Of a stretch of 64,000 bases of DNA, positions 47,664-56,747 are shown in pieces. The DNA lies in contig SEEM01000013.1 of the NCBI GenBank assembly GCA_004144595.1, forward strand, positions 29,609 to 93,608, in the 5' to 3' direction. The first letter of the stretch is position 1. Each line of letters opens with the position of its first letter. This DNA comes from Hyphomicrobiales bacterium (GTDB taxonomy: Bacteria; Pseudomonadota; Alphaproteobacteria; Rhizobiales; Beijerinckiaceae). The notes below the pieces were generated by a model that saw only the letters and a list, made by a program, of their open reading frames with translations, had not been told where the DNA came from and made no database searches. The translations under genes and the position numbers were made by a program.

Positions 47664-48638
47664 CTACTCCGCAGCCGCCGCCACCGGGGTGAACATCGCC
47701 GCTGGCAAGGTTTCGCCTGCTGCCCGCACCTGGCTCGGCGCAACCCCGGTGATGCGCTTGAAGGCGCGGCTGAACGAGGCTTCGGACTCGTAGCCCAAGC
47801 GTTGCGCCACCACCGCGATCCGCAATTTGTCGCGCGCCAGCCATTGGCGTGCCTGATGCATCCTGACCTGCGCGACATAGCGGGCCGGTGTCTCGCCGAC
47901 GACCTCCGCGAAGCGCTCGGCGAAGCCGGAGCGAGAAGCGCCCATCAGTTCGGCAAGGCTCTCGACCGTCCAGTCGGTTTCGGGATGGGCATGGATCGCG
48001 GCCAGTACCTTGCCGATCGTCGGGCAGCGGGCGGCGGCGACCCAGCCCTTGGCGGCGCCGCAGCCGCGCTCGACCCAGGCGCGGATGATCGCCGCTGCCA
48101 GCACGTCGGCAAGGCGGGCGAGGATGCCGCCGGCCCCGACGCGGTCCATCATGACCTCGCGGCCCATCGCCTCCAGCAGATGCGGGACGCCCGGCTCGTC
48201 GGCGATGAAATCGCTCATCCGCATCAGATCGGGCATCAGGCGCAGCAGCGGATGGTCGAAATCGACATTGAAGGTCATGCGGCCGGTGAAGAGCAGCATA
48301 TGCGCGCCCGTGCCGCCGCCCTCGACATCGAAGATGTTGCCATAGGCCTCGCGCACGCGGCAGTCGCAGGGCGGGGAGGCGACGACCTCCGGTGAACTCG
48401 CCAGAACATGGCCGCCGCCGCGCGGCAGCAGCACGGCGTCGCCATCTGCAAGCTCCAGCCATTCGCCGGCCGGCGTCTTCAGCCAGCAACTGCCCCGCGA
48501 GATGAAATGGAAATAGGCCTGATGGGTCGGCGGGAAGACGACGCCCCACGGCGCGGCCAACTGGCAGCGGCTGTAATCGACGCCGTCGAGCCTCAGGCCC
48601 CGGAGCATCTCGGTCAGGTGGTCGGCGGAAGCGGTCAT
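47664..48638 (-). CDS. AraC-family regulator with N-terminal cupin_6-like domain
   Basis: C-terminal tandem HTH (WTVESLAELMGASRSGFAERFAEVVGETPARYVAQVRMHQARQWLARD...YESEASFSRAFKRITGVAPSQVR). Confidence 0.93.
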   Translation of the reverse strand: MTASADHLTEMLRGLRLDGVDYSRCQLAAPWGVVFPPTHQAYFHFISRGSCWLKTPAGEWLELADGDAVLLPRGGGHVLASSPEVVASPPCDCRVREAYGNIFDVEGGGTGAHMLLFTGRMTFNVDFDHPLLRLMPDLMRMSDFIADEPGVPHLLEAMGREVMMDRVGAGGILARLADVLAAAIIRAWVERGCGAAKGWVAAARCPTIGKVLAAIHAHPETDWTVESLAELMGASRSGFAERFAEVVGETPARYVAQVRMHQARQWLARDKLRIAVVAQRLGYESEASFSRAFKRITGVAPSQVRAAGETLPAAMFTPVAAAAE

Positions 48639-48721
48639 AGCATTCCTGGACGAACGGTCATGAGATGCGGATGATATAGCATGGAAACTCCATCGAGCCA
48701 CGCCCATCTTCCGGCAACCTG

Positions 48722-49978
48722 ATGGAGACCCCCATGTCAGATTCCCTGTCTGCGACGACCCTTGAATTCGACGATACAGCCGAGGAGGCCCGCGACAGGC
48801 CTGCCTGGGCTGCCGTGATATCGCTGACTTTCGGCGTCTTCGGCCTCGTCACGGCCGAGTTCCTGCCGGCGAGCCTGCTGACCCCGATGGCCAACGATGT
48901 CGGCGTCTCCGTCGGCGCCGCCGGGCAAGCCGTGACCGCGACCGCCGTGGTCGGCGCCATCGCCGGGCTTGCCGCGGCCATCGTGACGCGCGGCATCGAC
49001 CGGCGCATCGTAATCTGGTCGCTGACCGGCCTGCTGATCGTTTCCAGCGTCATCGCAGCGATCGCCACCGACCTGACGACGCTGCTCTTCGCCCGTGTCC
49101 TGCTCGGCATCGGTCTCGGCGCCTTCTGGTCGATGGTCGCGGCGACGGCGATGCGGCTCGTGCCGCCCAGCGCGTTGCCCAAGGCGATGTCGCTGATCTT
49201 CGCCGGCGTTTCCCTGGCGACCGTCAGCGCCGCGCCGATCGGGGCCTATCTCGGCAATCTGATGGGCTGGCGCTTCGTGTTCTGGCTCTCGGCGCTGGTC
49301 GGCGTCGCCGCACTCGTCATCCAGATGGCGGTGCTGCCGCGGTTGCCGGCGCGCGGCTCGCCCGATATCCGCACGCTGTTCCGCCTGCTCGGCCGGCCCA
49401 GCATCGCGCTCGTGCTCGCCGGGATCGTCGTGGTGATCTCCGGCCATTTCGCCGGGTTCACCTATGTCCGCCCGTTCCTGGAGCAGATCCCGAAGCTCTC
49501 GGTCGAGGCGATCTCGCTCGTCCTGCTGGCCTATGGCGTCGGCGGGTTCCTCGGCAATTTCGCGGGTGGGGCGATCACGGCGCGCAGCGCCAAGGCCTCG
49601 GTGATCTTCGGCGCCTTCCTGATTGCGCTGGTCGGCGTGGGACTGCTCTTCCTCGGTGCGTCGCCGATTGCGTCTGCCATCGCTGTCGGGCTCTGGGGCT
49701 TCGCCTTCGGCGCGCTGCCGGTCGGCTTCCAGACCTGGCTGGTGCGCGTCGCGCCGGAGGAGGAGGCGGAATCGGCCGGCGGCCTGATCGTCGCCGCATT
49801 CCAGATCGCGATCGCGAGCGGGGCCATCTTCGGAGGGCTCCTGGTCGATGGCTTCGGCACGCTCGGCGTCATCGCCTACGCGACTGTCGCCACGCTGGTC
49901 GGCGGGGCGGGCGTGCTGCTGCTCGGCTCCAGGAGCCCCGAACGTGTCGGTTCCAGCGCGGCCCCGCACGCCATCTGA
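48722..49978 (+). CDS. MFS transporter (AraJ/DHA1-like)
   Basis: 12 TM-type protein; FGLVTAEFLPASLLTPMANDVGVSVGAAGQAVTATA. Confidence 0.93.
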   Translation: METPMSDSLSATTLEFDDTAEEARDRPAWAAVISLTFGVFGLVTAEFLPASLLTPMANDVGVSVGAAGQAVTATAVVGAIAGLAAAIVTRGIDRRIVIWSLTGLLIVSSVIAAIATDLTTLLFARVLLGIGLGAFWSMVAATAMRLVPPSALPKAMSLIFAGVSLATVSAAPIGAYLGNLMGWRFVFWLSALVGVAALVIQMAVLPRLPARGSPDIRTLFRLLGRPSIALVLAGIVVVISGHFAGFTYVRPFLEQIPKLSVEAISLVLLAYGVGGFLGNFAGGAITARSAKASVIFGAFLIALVGVGLLFLGASPIASAIAVGLWGFAFGALPVGFQTWLVRVAPEEEAESAGGLIVAAFQIAIASGAIFGGLLVDGFGTLGVIAYATVATLVGGAGVLLLGSRSPERVGSSAAPHAI

Positions 49979-50076
49979 CGCTTCATTCCGGAGCGGCCAA
50001 AATCGATCGGGCGCGTGATGCGCCCGATCACTTTTCTTCAAGACAGGTCGTCGGGCTTCTGCGCTATCCTTGCGCC

Positions 50077-50940
50077 ATGCAGTCGATCTCGCAGGAACAG
50101 GCCTTGCTGGAGACCCCGCTCAGAGCGGGGGAGAGCGCGCACCTGTTCGCCGCGCGCCGTTTCGACGGGCTCGAGTTCCTAGCCGCGACCTTCCGCACCC
50201 ATGCCTACGCCCCGCATGCCCACGATACCTATGCGATCGGCACGATCGAGATGGGTTGCGAGGTCTGGCATGCGCGCGGACAGAAGCTCTATGCCGGCCC
50301 CGGCGATATCGTGATGAACCACCCGCTCGACGTCCATGACGGCGCGCCGAGCGACGGCGGTTATCGCTACCGGATGAGCTACCCGTCCGTCGAACTGATG
50401 CAGGAGATCGCCGCTTCCCTGACGGGCGGCGAGGTCATCGGCACGCCGTTCTTTCGCGATCCCGTGGTGCAGGATCCCGCCGGTGCCGCACTGTTCAGCG
50501 CGGCGCATCGCCTGCTGGAGAATGGCACCGACGCGCTGGCGGGCGAGGAGGCCTTGCTGCGCGCCTATGGTCATATGCTGGCGCGTCATGCCGATCTCTC
50601 GGTACGAGCGGTCGGGCGCGAGGACGGGCCGGTGGCGCGCACGCGCCGGGCGATCGAGGCCCGCTATGAGGAGGATCTGTCGCTGGCGGATCTCGCTGTC
50701 GTCGCCGGCCTGCCGCGGCATCATCTGATCCGGGCCTTCCGGCGCGAGACCGGGCTGACGCCGCACGCCTATCTCATCGATGTCCGCGTCCGGCGGGCGC
50801 GCGAGCGCTTGCGGCGCGGGGAGAGCCTGGGCGAGGTCGCGGCGGCGACGGGCTTCTGCGACCAGCCGCATCTGACGCGGGCCTTCAAGGCACGGCTGGG
50901 TGTCACGCCCGGCGCCTTTCGCGCGGCGCATGCGGGCTGA
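50077..50940 (+). CDS. AraC-family regulator with AraC-binding cupin domain
   Basis: HAHDTYAIGTIEMGCEVW; LSLADLAVVAGLPRHHLIRAFRRETGLTPHAYLIDVRVRRARERL. Confidence 0.93.
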   Translation: MQSISQEQALLETPLRAGESAHLFAARRFDGLEFLAATFRTHAYAPHAHDTYAIGTIEMGCEVWHARGQKLYAGPGDIVMNHPLDVHDGAPSDGGYRYRMSYPSVELMQEIAASLTGGEVIGTPFFRDPVVQDPAGAALFSAAHRLLENGTDALAGEEALLRAYGHMLARHADLSVRAVGREDGPVARTRRAIEARYEEDLSLADLAVVAGLPRHHLIRAFRRETGLTPHAYLIDVRVRRARERLRRGESLGEVAAATGFCDQPHLTRAFKARLGVTPGAFRAAHAG

Positions 50941-50969
50941 ACGACAAGCTTCAAGAGAATCGACAATCC

Positions 50970-51683
50970 ATGTCCACGATGCGTGACGACATCAGGCGCG
51001 GCCTGAACGATATCTGGCCGGCTGCGGTGGCTGCGGCGCCGATCGGCCTGCTCTTCGGTGCAGTGGCGGCCAGCAAGGGGCTCTCGCCGCTTGAAGTCTT
51101 CCTGATGAGCATCATGGTCTTCGCCGGCGGGGCGCAGTTCGCCGCAATCGAGCTCTGGGCGAGCCCGGCGCCGGTCGCGGCGCTGGTGTTCTCGACGTTG
51201 CTGATCAATGCGCGCCATGTGCTGATGGGCGCGTCTCTCGCGCCGAAGCTCGAGGGCTTCAGCCGCTGGCAGAAATTCCTCGGCCTCTACTACATGGCCG
51301 ACGAGAACTGGGCCTTGGCCGAGAAGCGCGCCCGCACGCACCGCCTGACGCCGGCCTATTGGTTCGCAATGGTGATCCCCTTCGTCTCGGGCTGGCTGAT
51401 CAACTCGACGCTCGGCGCGATGATCGGCGCGGTGTTGGGCGATCCCAAGCGCCTCGGCGCCGATTTCGCCTTCACGGCGCTGTTCATCGCGCTCGTCGCC
51501 GCCTTCTGGAAGGGCCGGGTGACGTTCTGGACGGTCGCGGCCGCCGGCATCGCCTCGGCTGTGACCTATCGCTTGGTCGGGCCGCCCTGGCACGTCGCGG
51601 CGGGAGCGCTTTGCGGGCTTCTGGCGGCTTGGCTCGCTGCCGGTGGCGAAACGCGACCCGCTACCGAGGAAGTCAAAGCGTGA
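50970..51683 (+). CDS. azlC: AzlC-family branched-chain amino acid exporter subunit
   Basis: AAAPIGLLFGAVAASKGLSPLEVFLMSIMVFAGGAQFAAIELW. Confidence 0.93.
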   Translation: MSTMRDDIRRGLNDIWPAAVAAAPIGLLFGAVAASKGLSPLEVFLMSIMVFAGGAQFAAIELWASPAPVAALVFSTLLINARHVLMGASLAPKLEGFSRWQKFLGLYYMADENWALAEKRARTHRLTPAYWFAMVIPFVSGWLINSTLGAMIGAVLGDPKRLGADFAFTALFIALVAAFWKGRVTFWTVAAAGIASAVTYRLVGPPWHVAAGALCGLLAAWLAAGGETRPATEEVKA

Positions 51684-51979
51684 GCGTCGACCCGATCAAC
51701 CTCCTCGCCTTCCTGGGAATGGCGATCGTGACCTATCTCACGCGAGTCGCCGGGCTAGCGCTGGCCGGTCGCCTCAGCCTCTCGCCGCGGGCGCAAGCTG
51801 CCTTCGACGCGATCCCGCCGGCCGTGCTGATCGCGGTGATCGCGCCAAGTGCGTTGGCCACTGGCTGGGCCGAGACGGCCGCGGCGGCGATCACAGCGCT
51901 CGCAGCGACGCGGTTGCCCTTGCTGGGTGTGGTCGCGGTCGGGGTTGTCGTGGTGGTTGGGTTCAGGATGGTGATGTGA
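51680..51979 (+). CDS. azlD: AzlD-family transport subunit
   Basis: FLGMAIVTYLTRVAGLALAGRLSLSPRAQAAFDAIPPAVLIAVIAP; GTG start overlapping azlC stop. Confidence 0.9.
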   Translation: MSVDPINLLAFLGMAIVTYLTRVAGLALAGRLSLSPRAQAAFDAIPPAVLIAVIAPSALATGWAETAAAAITALAATRLPLLGVVAVGVVVVVGFRMVM

Positions 51980-52009
51980 TCACACCTGTCCCGGCTCGAT
52001 AGCAAAGGC

Positions 52010-52170
52010 GCGGGGAACCCTCTCCCGGAGGGAGAGGGCAGGGTGAGGGGTCGGCCGCTCACCGCATTTCTGTGAGATGGTCGCTGCGCAGTGATGAGGC
52101 AGAGTTCCGCTGGTCGAGCGGCCTACACCTCACCCCTGCCCCTCTCCTTACAGGAGAGGGGTTCCCCGCG
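52010..52170. repeat. Long inverted repeat, copy 2
   Basis: GGGGAACCCTCTCCCGGAGGGAGAGGGCAGGGTGAGGGGTCGGCCG ... GGCCTACACCTCACCCCTGCCCCTCTCCTTACAGGAGAGGGGTTCCCC; right arm near-identical to copy 1. Confidence 0.92.
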
Positions 52171-52174
52171 CTCT

Positions 52175-54010
52175 TCACAAAGCCCGGCAGGCTTCCTCCA
52201 GCCAGGCCTTCGCTTCCCCTTCGACCTGCGGCGAGAGTTTCTCCCAGACCGTGGCGTGATAGGCGTCGATCCAGGCGATCTCGCCGGCATCGAGCATATC
52301 CTTCTCGATCAGGGTGCGCTCATAGGGACACCAGGTGATCGTCTCGAAGCCGTAGATCGTCCGCTCGGCGCCGGGGATCCGGCGTTCCTCGACGACGATC
52401 AGGTTCTCGATGCGGATGCCGTATTCGCCTTCCTTGTAGTAGCCCGGCTCGTTGGAGAGGATCATGCCTGGCTCCAAGGGTGTGGTGCCGAGCTTGGACA
52501 AGCGCTGCGGCCCCTCATGCACCGAGAGATAGCTGCCGACGCCATGGCCGGTGCCGTGGTCGAAGTCGAAGCCGCCCTGCCAGAGCGGCAGGCGCGCGAA
52601 GGCATCGAGTTGCGCGCCCGAGGTGCCCTTGACGAAGACCAGCCGCGAGATCGCGAGATGGCCCTTGAGCACGCGGGTATAGCGGTCGCGCATCTCGGCG
52701 GTCGGTGTGCCGATCGCCATGGTGCGGGTGATGTCGGTGGTGCCGTCCTCGTACTGGCCTCCTGAATCGACCAGGAAGATGCCGGGCTCCAGCCTGCGGT
52801 TGCTCGCCTCGCTGACGCGGTAATGCGGCAGCGCCGCGTTGGGGCCGGCGCCAGCGATGGTGGTGAAGGAGACGTCCTTGAGCAGACCGGTCTTCATGCG
52901 CTCGGCCTCGAGCGCGGCGACCGCGTCGATCTCGGTCAGATCGCCCTTCGGCGCCTCGCGCGCCAGCCAGGAGAGGTAGCGCACCATGACGGCGCCGTCG
53001 CGCAGATGGGCGTTGCGCGCGCCGTCCAGCTCAGCGGCGTTCTTGCGCGCTTTCATCAGGGCGATCGGATCGGCGCCCGCATCGGGCGTGCCGCCGGCCT
53101 CGCGTATCAGGGTCGCGAGTGCGGAGGCGGCGGTCGTGGCGTCGAGCCGGACCTTTGCCTTGGCTGCGCCGAGCTTCGCGATCTGTCTGTCGAGCTCGGC
53201 CGGAGGAGCGATCTCGCCAACGGCACCGATCGCGTCGCCCGCTTCGTTGGTGATCTTCTCCGGCGCGAGGAAGACGGTGGGGCGGCCCTCGCGCGGGATG
53301 ATCGAATAGCCCAGCGGCAGCGGCGTGTGCTCGACATCGCCGCCGCGGATGTTGAAGACCCAGGCCAGCGCATGCGGATCCGAGACGACGAGCGCGTCGA
53401 CTTTGGCCTCGGTCAGCGCCTTCTGGATGCGGGCGAGCTTCAAGACGCTGTCCTCGCCGGCTAAGGCGGCCGGGTGAGCCTTGACCGGCGCCGCGGGCGG
53501 GGCGGGGCGGTCGCTCCAGAGCGCGTCGATCGGGTTGGTCTTGACGGCGACGAGATTGCCGCCGGCTGCGGCCACTGCCTTTTCGAGCCGGGCGAGACCA
53601 TCGACCGTGTGCAGCCAGGGATCATAGCCGAGCTTGCCGCCGGCCGGCAGGTTCAGCTCGACCCAGCGCTCCAGCGGCGTTTCCTCCATCCGGACCGGCG
53701 TGACGACGGCGGTGTCGGTCTGCTCGGCCGACTGAATGGTGTAGCGGCCGTCGACGATCAGCGCCGCCTTGTCGGTGAGCACCACGGCATTGCCGGCCGA
53801 GCCGGTGAAGCCGGTCAGCCATGCCAGGCGGGCCATATGGGCGGGGACATATTCGCCCTGGTGCTCGTCGGCGCGCGGGATGACGAAGCCGGCGAGACAC
53901 AGCGCGGCTAGCGCCTTGCGCAGGGCGGCGACGCGGCCCGCAACCAGCTTCGGGTCGCTCGGTTCGGAGAAGGACTGGAAACGGCAGGTCGGCAGGGTCG
54001 AATCGGTCAT
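52175..54010 (-). CDS. M24-family aminopeptidase P (Xaa-Pro aminopeptidase)
   Basis: FLVDSGGQYEDGTTDITRT, FDHGTGHGVGSYLSVHEGP, LSNEPGYYKEGEYGIRIENL; ATG 54010. Confidence 0.95.
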   Translation of the reverse strand: MTDSTLPTCRFQSFSEPSDPKLVAGRVAALRKALAALCLAGFVIPRADEHQGEYVPAHMARLAWLTGFTGSAGNAVVLTDKAALIVDGRYTIQSAEQTDTAVVTPVRMEETPLERWVELNLPAGGKLGYDPWLHTVDGLARLEKAVAAAGGNLVAVKTNPIDALWSDRPAPPAAPVKAHPAALAGEDSVLKLARIQKALTEAKVDALVVSDPHALAWVFNIRGGDVEHTPLPLGYSIIPREGRPTVFLAPEKITNEAGDAIGAVGEIAPPAELDRQIAKLGAAKAKVRLDATTAASALATLIREAGGTPDAGADPIALMKARKNAAELDGARNAHLRDGAVMVRYLSWLAREAPKGDLTEIDAVAALEAERMKTGLLKDVSFTTIAGAGPNAALPHYRVSEASNRRLEPGIFLVDSGGQYEDGTTDITRTMAIGTPTAEMRDRYTRVLKGHLAISRLVFVKGTSGAQLDAFARLPLWQGGFDFDHGTGHGVGSYLSVHEGPQRLSKLGTTPLEPGMILSNEPGYYKEGEYGIRIENLIVVEERRIPGAERTIYGFETITWCPYERTLIEKDMLDAGEIAWIDAYHATVWEKLSPQVEGEAKAWLEEACRAL

Positions 54011-54176
54011 GGCGGGGTCCGGCTTAAGCGTGTCGCATCGTCGCCGCGCACTCGCGAAAGCGCCAGCGCAAATGCGTCGAATTGGGAATGCCTGTTCGGT
54101 GGGATCACGCTGCCTGCGGATGCCGCATTGTGCCGTTTGGTTATGCAATCTACGCAAACGTTAACGGATATCGGCG

Positions 54177-54236
54177 TTTCGCATGCGTTTTCTGCATATC
54201 TCGCATATGCGAACATATCTTCTCGCAAGTGCGAAA
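54177..54236. promoter_or_regulatory. Array of three related dyads: CGCATGCG, TCGCATATGCGA, TCGCAAGTGCGA
   Basis: Centres at ~54183.5, 54206.5, 54228.5 (spacing 23 and 22 bp); upstream of small ORF at 54309. Confidence 0.75.
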
Positions 54237-54308
54237 TAGCCCCACCTTAGTCACATAAGAGAACGAGGAAGCGACCGGGACTGTCCTTCGTTTTTCGGAG
54301 ATAGACCC

Positions 54309-54551
54309 ATGACCTATGTGCTTGATAATGCCGACGTGCTGCCCGTACCGGTTCGGACGCGTGGCGAAACCCGGGCCAGCCAGCCTGGTCTGATGCAGCG
54401 CTTCTATGCCGCGCTGATCGCGAGCCGCTCGCGCTCCGCAGACCGCCAGTTGCGCGCCCGCAATCTCCTCGTCAACGAGGCAGAGATGGTGCTGGGCGGC
54501 TTCCCGTCCGCGACGCTGTCGAGCGACGTCTCTCTGCCTTTCAATCGCTGA
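54309..54551 (+). CDS. 80-aa hypothetical protein
   Basis: Complete ORF after the three-dyad region; RFYAALIASRSRSADRQLRARNLLVNEAEMVLGG; no family recognised. Confidence 0.65.
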   Translation: MTYVLDNADVLPVPVRTRGETRASQPGLMQRFYAALIASRSRSADRQLRARNLLVNEAEMVLGGFPSATLSSDVSLPFNR

Positions 54552-54607
54552 ATTCACGCTGCCGCGGAATTGAGCTGCGCAGCAGACAACATTCAAGGAC
54601 CTTAGCC

Positions 54608-54736
54608 ATGATCGCCATCATCAAGCACATCTACGAACAGATCGCCGACGCCGTGAAGTTCACCGCCGCCGTCTGGCACGATGCCCGCAGCCTGCAGGCC
54701 GATGCCGAGAAGAAGTACGGCTATATCGCCTTCTGA
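54608..54736 (+). CDS. 42-aa small protein MIAIIKHIYEQIADAVKFTAAVWHDARSLQADAEKKYGYIAF
   Basis: Complete ATG-TGA ORF 56 bp after the 80-aa ORF, preceded by AAGGA, followed by a terminator; absent from ORF track because of size. Confidence 0.6.
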   Translation: MIAIIKHIYEQIADAVKFTAAVWHDARSLQADAEKKYGYIAF

Positions 54737-54779
54737 GCGACCTGATAACGGCCTCGCGCTTCCTCGGAAGCGCCGGAGG

Positions 54780-55727
54780 TCAGGCAAGGCGGCGCGGCCT
54801 CTGGGCTGCGCCGCCTTTTTTCATGACCAGCGTCGCCCAGCCTTCGCGTTGCGAATGACTGGCGAGATAGACGCCCTGGTGGCGATAGGTCGCGACGACG
54901 CCGGCGACATCCATCACCAGCAGGCCCGACAGGACCAGCGTGCCGTTCGACGAGAGTACGCGCGCGATCGAGGGGGCTAAGCGTTTCAGCGGGCCGGCCA
55001 GGATATTGGCGAAGACGAAATCGAAATGGCCGGGGCGGTCGGCCTTGGCGTGGCGCAGGCCCGGCGCGACATAGAGATCGAGCGCGTTGGGCGCATGGTT
55101 GAGCCGGGCGTTATGTGCGGAGACTTCGACCGCGACCGCGTCGATATCGCCGGCGACGACCTTGCGCTTGATCTGCTTGGCCAGCGCCAGCCCGAGAATG
55201 CCGGTTCCGGTTCCGATATCGATTCCGTGGCGCGGGCGGCGCTTCTTCAATTCGGCATCGAGGGCGAGCAGGCAGCCGGCGGTGGTGCCGTGATGGCCGG
55301 TGCCGAAGGCGAGCGCGGCCTCGATCTCGATGGCGACATCGTTGACGCGCACCACGTTCCGATCATGCGCACCATGGACGAGCACGCGGCCGGCGCGAAC
55401 GGGCTTCAGTCCATCCAGGCTGTTGGCGACCCAGTCCTTGGTGTTCACCGTCGTGAAGGGCGTCTTGTCGACGATCTCGCCGACGATCGGGCGCAGCAGG
55501 TCGCGCACCGCTTCCTCGTCGGGCGGGGTGGCGAAATAGATCTCGACCTTCCAGGGTATGTTCAGCGACAGCGTGGTGATGCCGTCCTCGACTTCGAAGG
55601 CGGAAATCGCCGTCTCCGTGGGGTCGAAGATCTCGCCCAGCAATTCGGTGAGGGTCCGGGCCTGTTCGCCGGAGGTCGAGAGTTCGAGGACGGTCGCGAC
55701 CGTCGCTGGCAGAAGGCCTTCGCGCAT
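54780..55727 (-). CDS. prmA: Ribosomal protein L11 methyltransferase
   Basis: LAFGTGHHGTTAGCLLALD, IDIGTGTGILGLALAK, FDFVFANILAGPLKRLAPSI. Confidence 0.94.
   Translation of the reverse strand: MREGLLPATVATVLELSTSGEQARTLTELLGEIFDPTETAISAFEVEDGITTLSLNIPWKVEIYFATPPDEEAVRDLLRPIVGEIVDKTPFTTVNTKDWVANSLDGLKPVRAGRVLVHGAHDRNVVRVNDVAIEIEAALAFGTGHHGTTAGCLLALDAELKKRRPRHGIDIGTGTGILGLALAKQIKRKVVAGDIDAVAVEVSAHNARLNHAPNALDLYVAPGLRHAKADRPGHFDFVFANILAGPLKRLAPSIARVLSSNGTLVLSGLLVMDVAGVVATYRHQGVYLASHSQREGWATLVMKKGGAAQRPRRLA
54786..54822 (+). terminator. Rho-independent terminator for the + strand small ORFs, lying inside the 3' end of prmA
   Basis: AAGGCGGCGC-GGCCTCTGGGCT-GCGCCGCCTT-TTTT. Confidence 0.85.
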
Positions 55728-55753
55728 GCGCTGGCATTAGCAGCGCATGGCGA

Positions 55754-55871
55754 GCTTGTCATGCGGGTCGCGCGCTGCGGCATGCCCGCCCTTGTGGCGA
55801 GCATGCCGGTGTCGAGCGCGAAGCTCGACCTGCGAAGACGTGGATGGTCGGGACACGCCCGACCATGACGC
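55754..55871. repeat. Two-hairpin REP-like element, copy 2
   Basis: GTCATGC...GCATGCCCGCCCTTGTGGCGAGCATGC...GAAGACGTGGATGGTCGGGACACGCCCGACCATGAC. Confidence 0.83.
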
Positions 55872-55890
55872 GACGTCGTGCGCCCTATGC

Positions 55891-56646
55891 TCAGCCGTGC
55901 TGCGCATTCAACGCCGCGAAGACCTGACCGAGAGTGCCGGTCGCCTCCGCGAAGCGCAGTGGCTTGCAACGCTCGACGATGACTTCGCCGGCCTCGGGCT
56001 GCGTTTCGAGGATCGTCATCACCTCGGTGATGAAATCGGCGAGGGGCATCGCAGCCGGGTCGACCGCCTGATGCGGGCCGAGCAATTCGGTCTGCACGTA
56101 GGGCGGGGCGATCTCGATGACCTCGACGGTCGTGTTCTTGAGCTGCTCGCGCAAGCCCATCGACCAGGAATGGATCGCAGCCTTGGTCGCGCTGTAGCTC
56201 GGGGTCGCCGACAGCGGCACGAAGGCCAGGCCCGACGAGACGGTCAGCACCGTGGCACGCGGCTGCTGCAGGAAATGCGGCAGCAGCGCCGTGGTCAGGC
56301 GGATCGGCCCGAGCAGGTTGGTCGCGATCGTCTCCTCGGCGATGGCGAGATTGTCTGCGGCGGGCACGTTCTCCGGCTTCATGACGCCGGCATTGTTGAT
56401 GACGGCATTGAGCTGCGGGAAGCGCTCGATCGCCTGCAGGGCGAAGGCCGCGACATCGTCCTCGTCCTGGATGTCGAGCAGCATCGATTCGATGCCGGGA
56501 TTTCTTGCGGTGACCGCGTCGAGCGCCGCTTCGCGGCGTCCCGCGACGATGACCTTGTTGCCCTTGGCGTGCATTGCCTCGGCCAGCGCCCGGCCGATGC
56601 CCGAGCCGCCGCCGGTGATGAGGATGGTGTTTCCGGAAATCTTCAT
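55891..56646 (-). CDS. Short-chain dehydrogenase/reductase (DltE-like SDR)
   Basis: NTILITGGGSGIGRALAEAMHAKG, NNAGVMKPEN, YSATKAAIHSW. Confidence 0.93.
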   Translation of the reverse strand: MKISGNTILITGGGSGIGRALAEAMHAKGNKVIVAGRREAALDAVTARNPGIESMLLDIQDEDDVAAFALQAIERFPQLNAVINNAGVMKPENVPAADNLAIAEETIATNLLGPIRLTTALLPHFLQQPRATVLTVSSGLAFVPLSATPSYSATKAAIHSWSMGLREQLKNTTVEVIEIAPPYVQTELLGPHQAVDPAAMPLADFITEVMTILETQPEAGEVIVERCKPLRFAEATGTLGQVFAALNAQHG

Positions 56647-56747
56647 GACATGGCCTCTCGTGGTTGCACGAGGGGAGATGGCGCCGTTACTCTTCATCGG
56701 AAAGTAGGCGCTGATAAGTGCCATACGCACCGAAAGGAGAGTGTCCG

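Noticed and set aside
47496-52170. Reading the two long inverted repeats as ends of a single composite transposon
   Set aside because: Each copy is itself a complete inverted repeat, and the 4.4 kb between them holds ordinary AraC/MFS/AzlCD genes with no transposase
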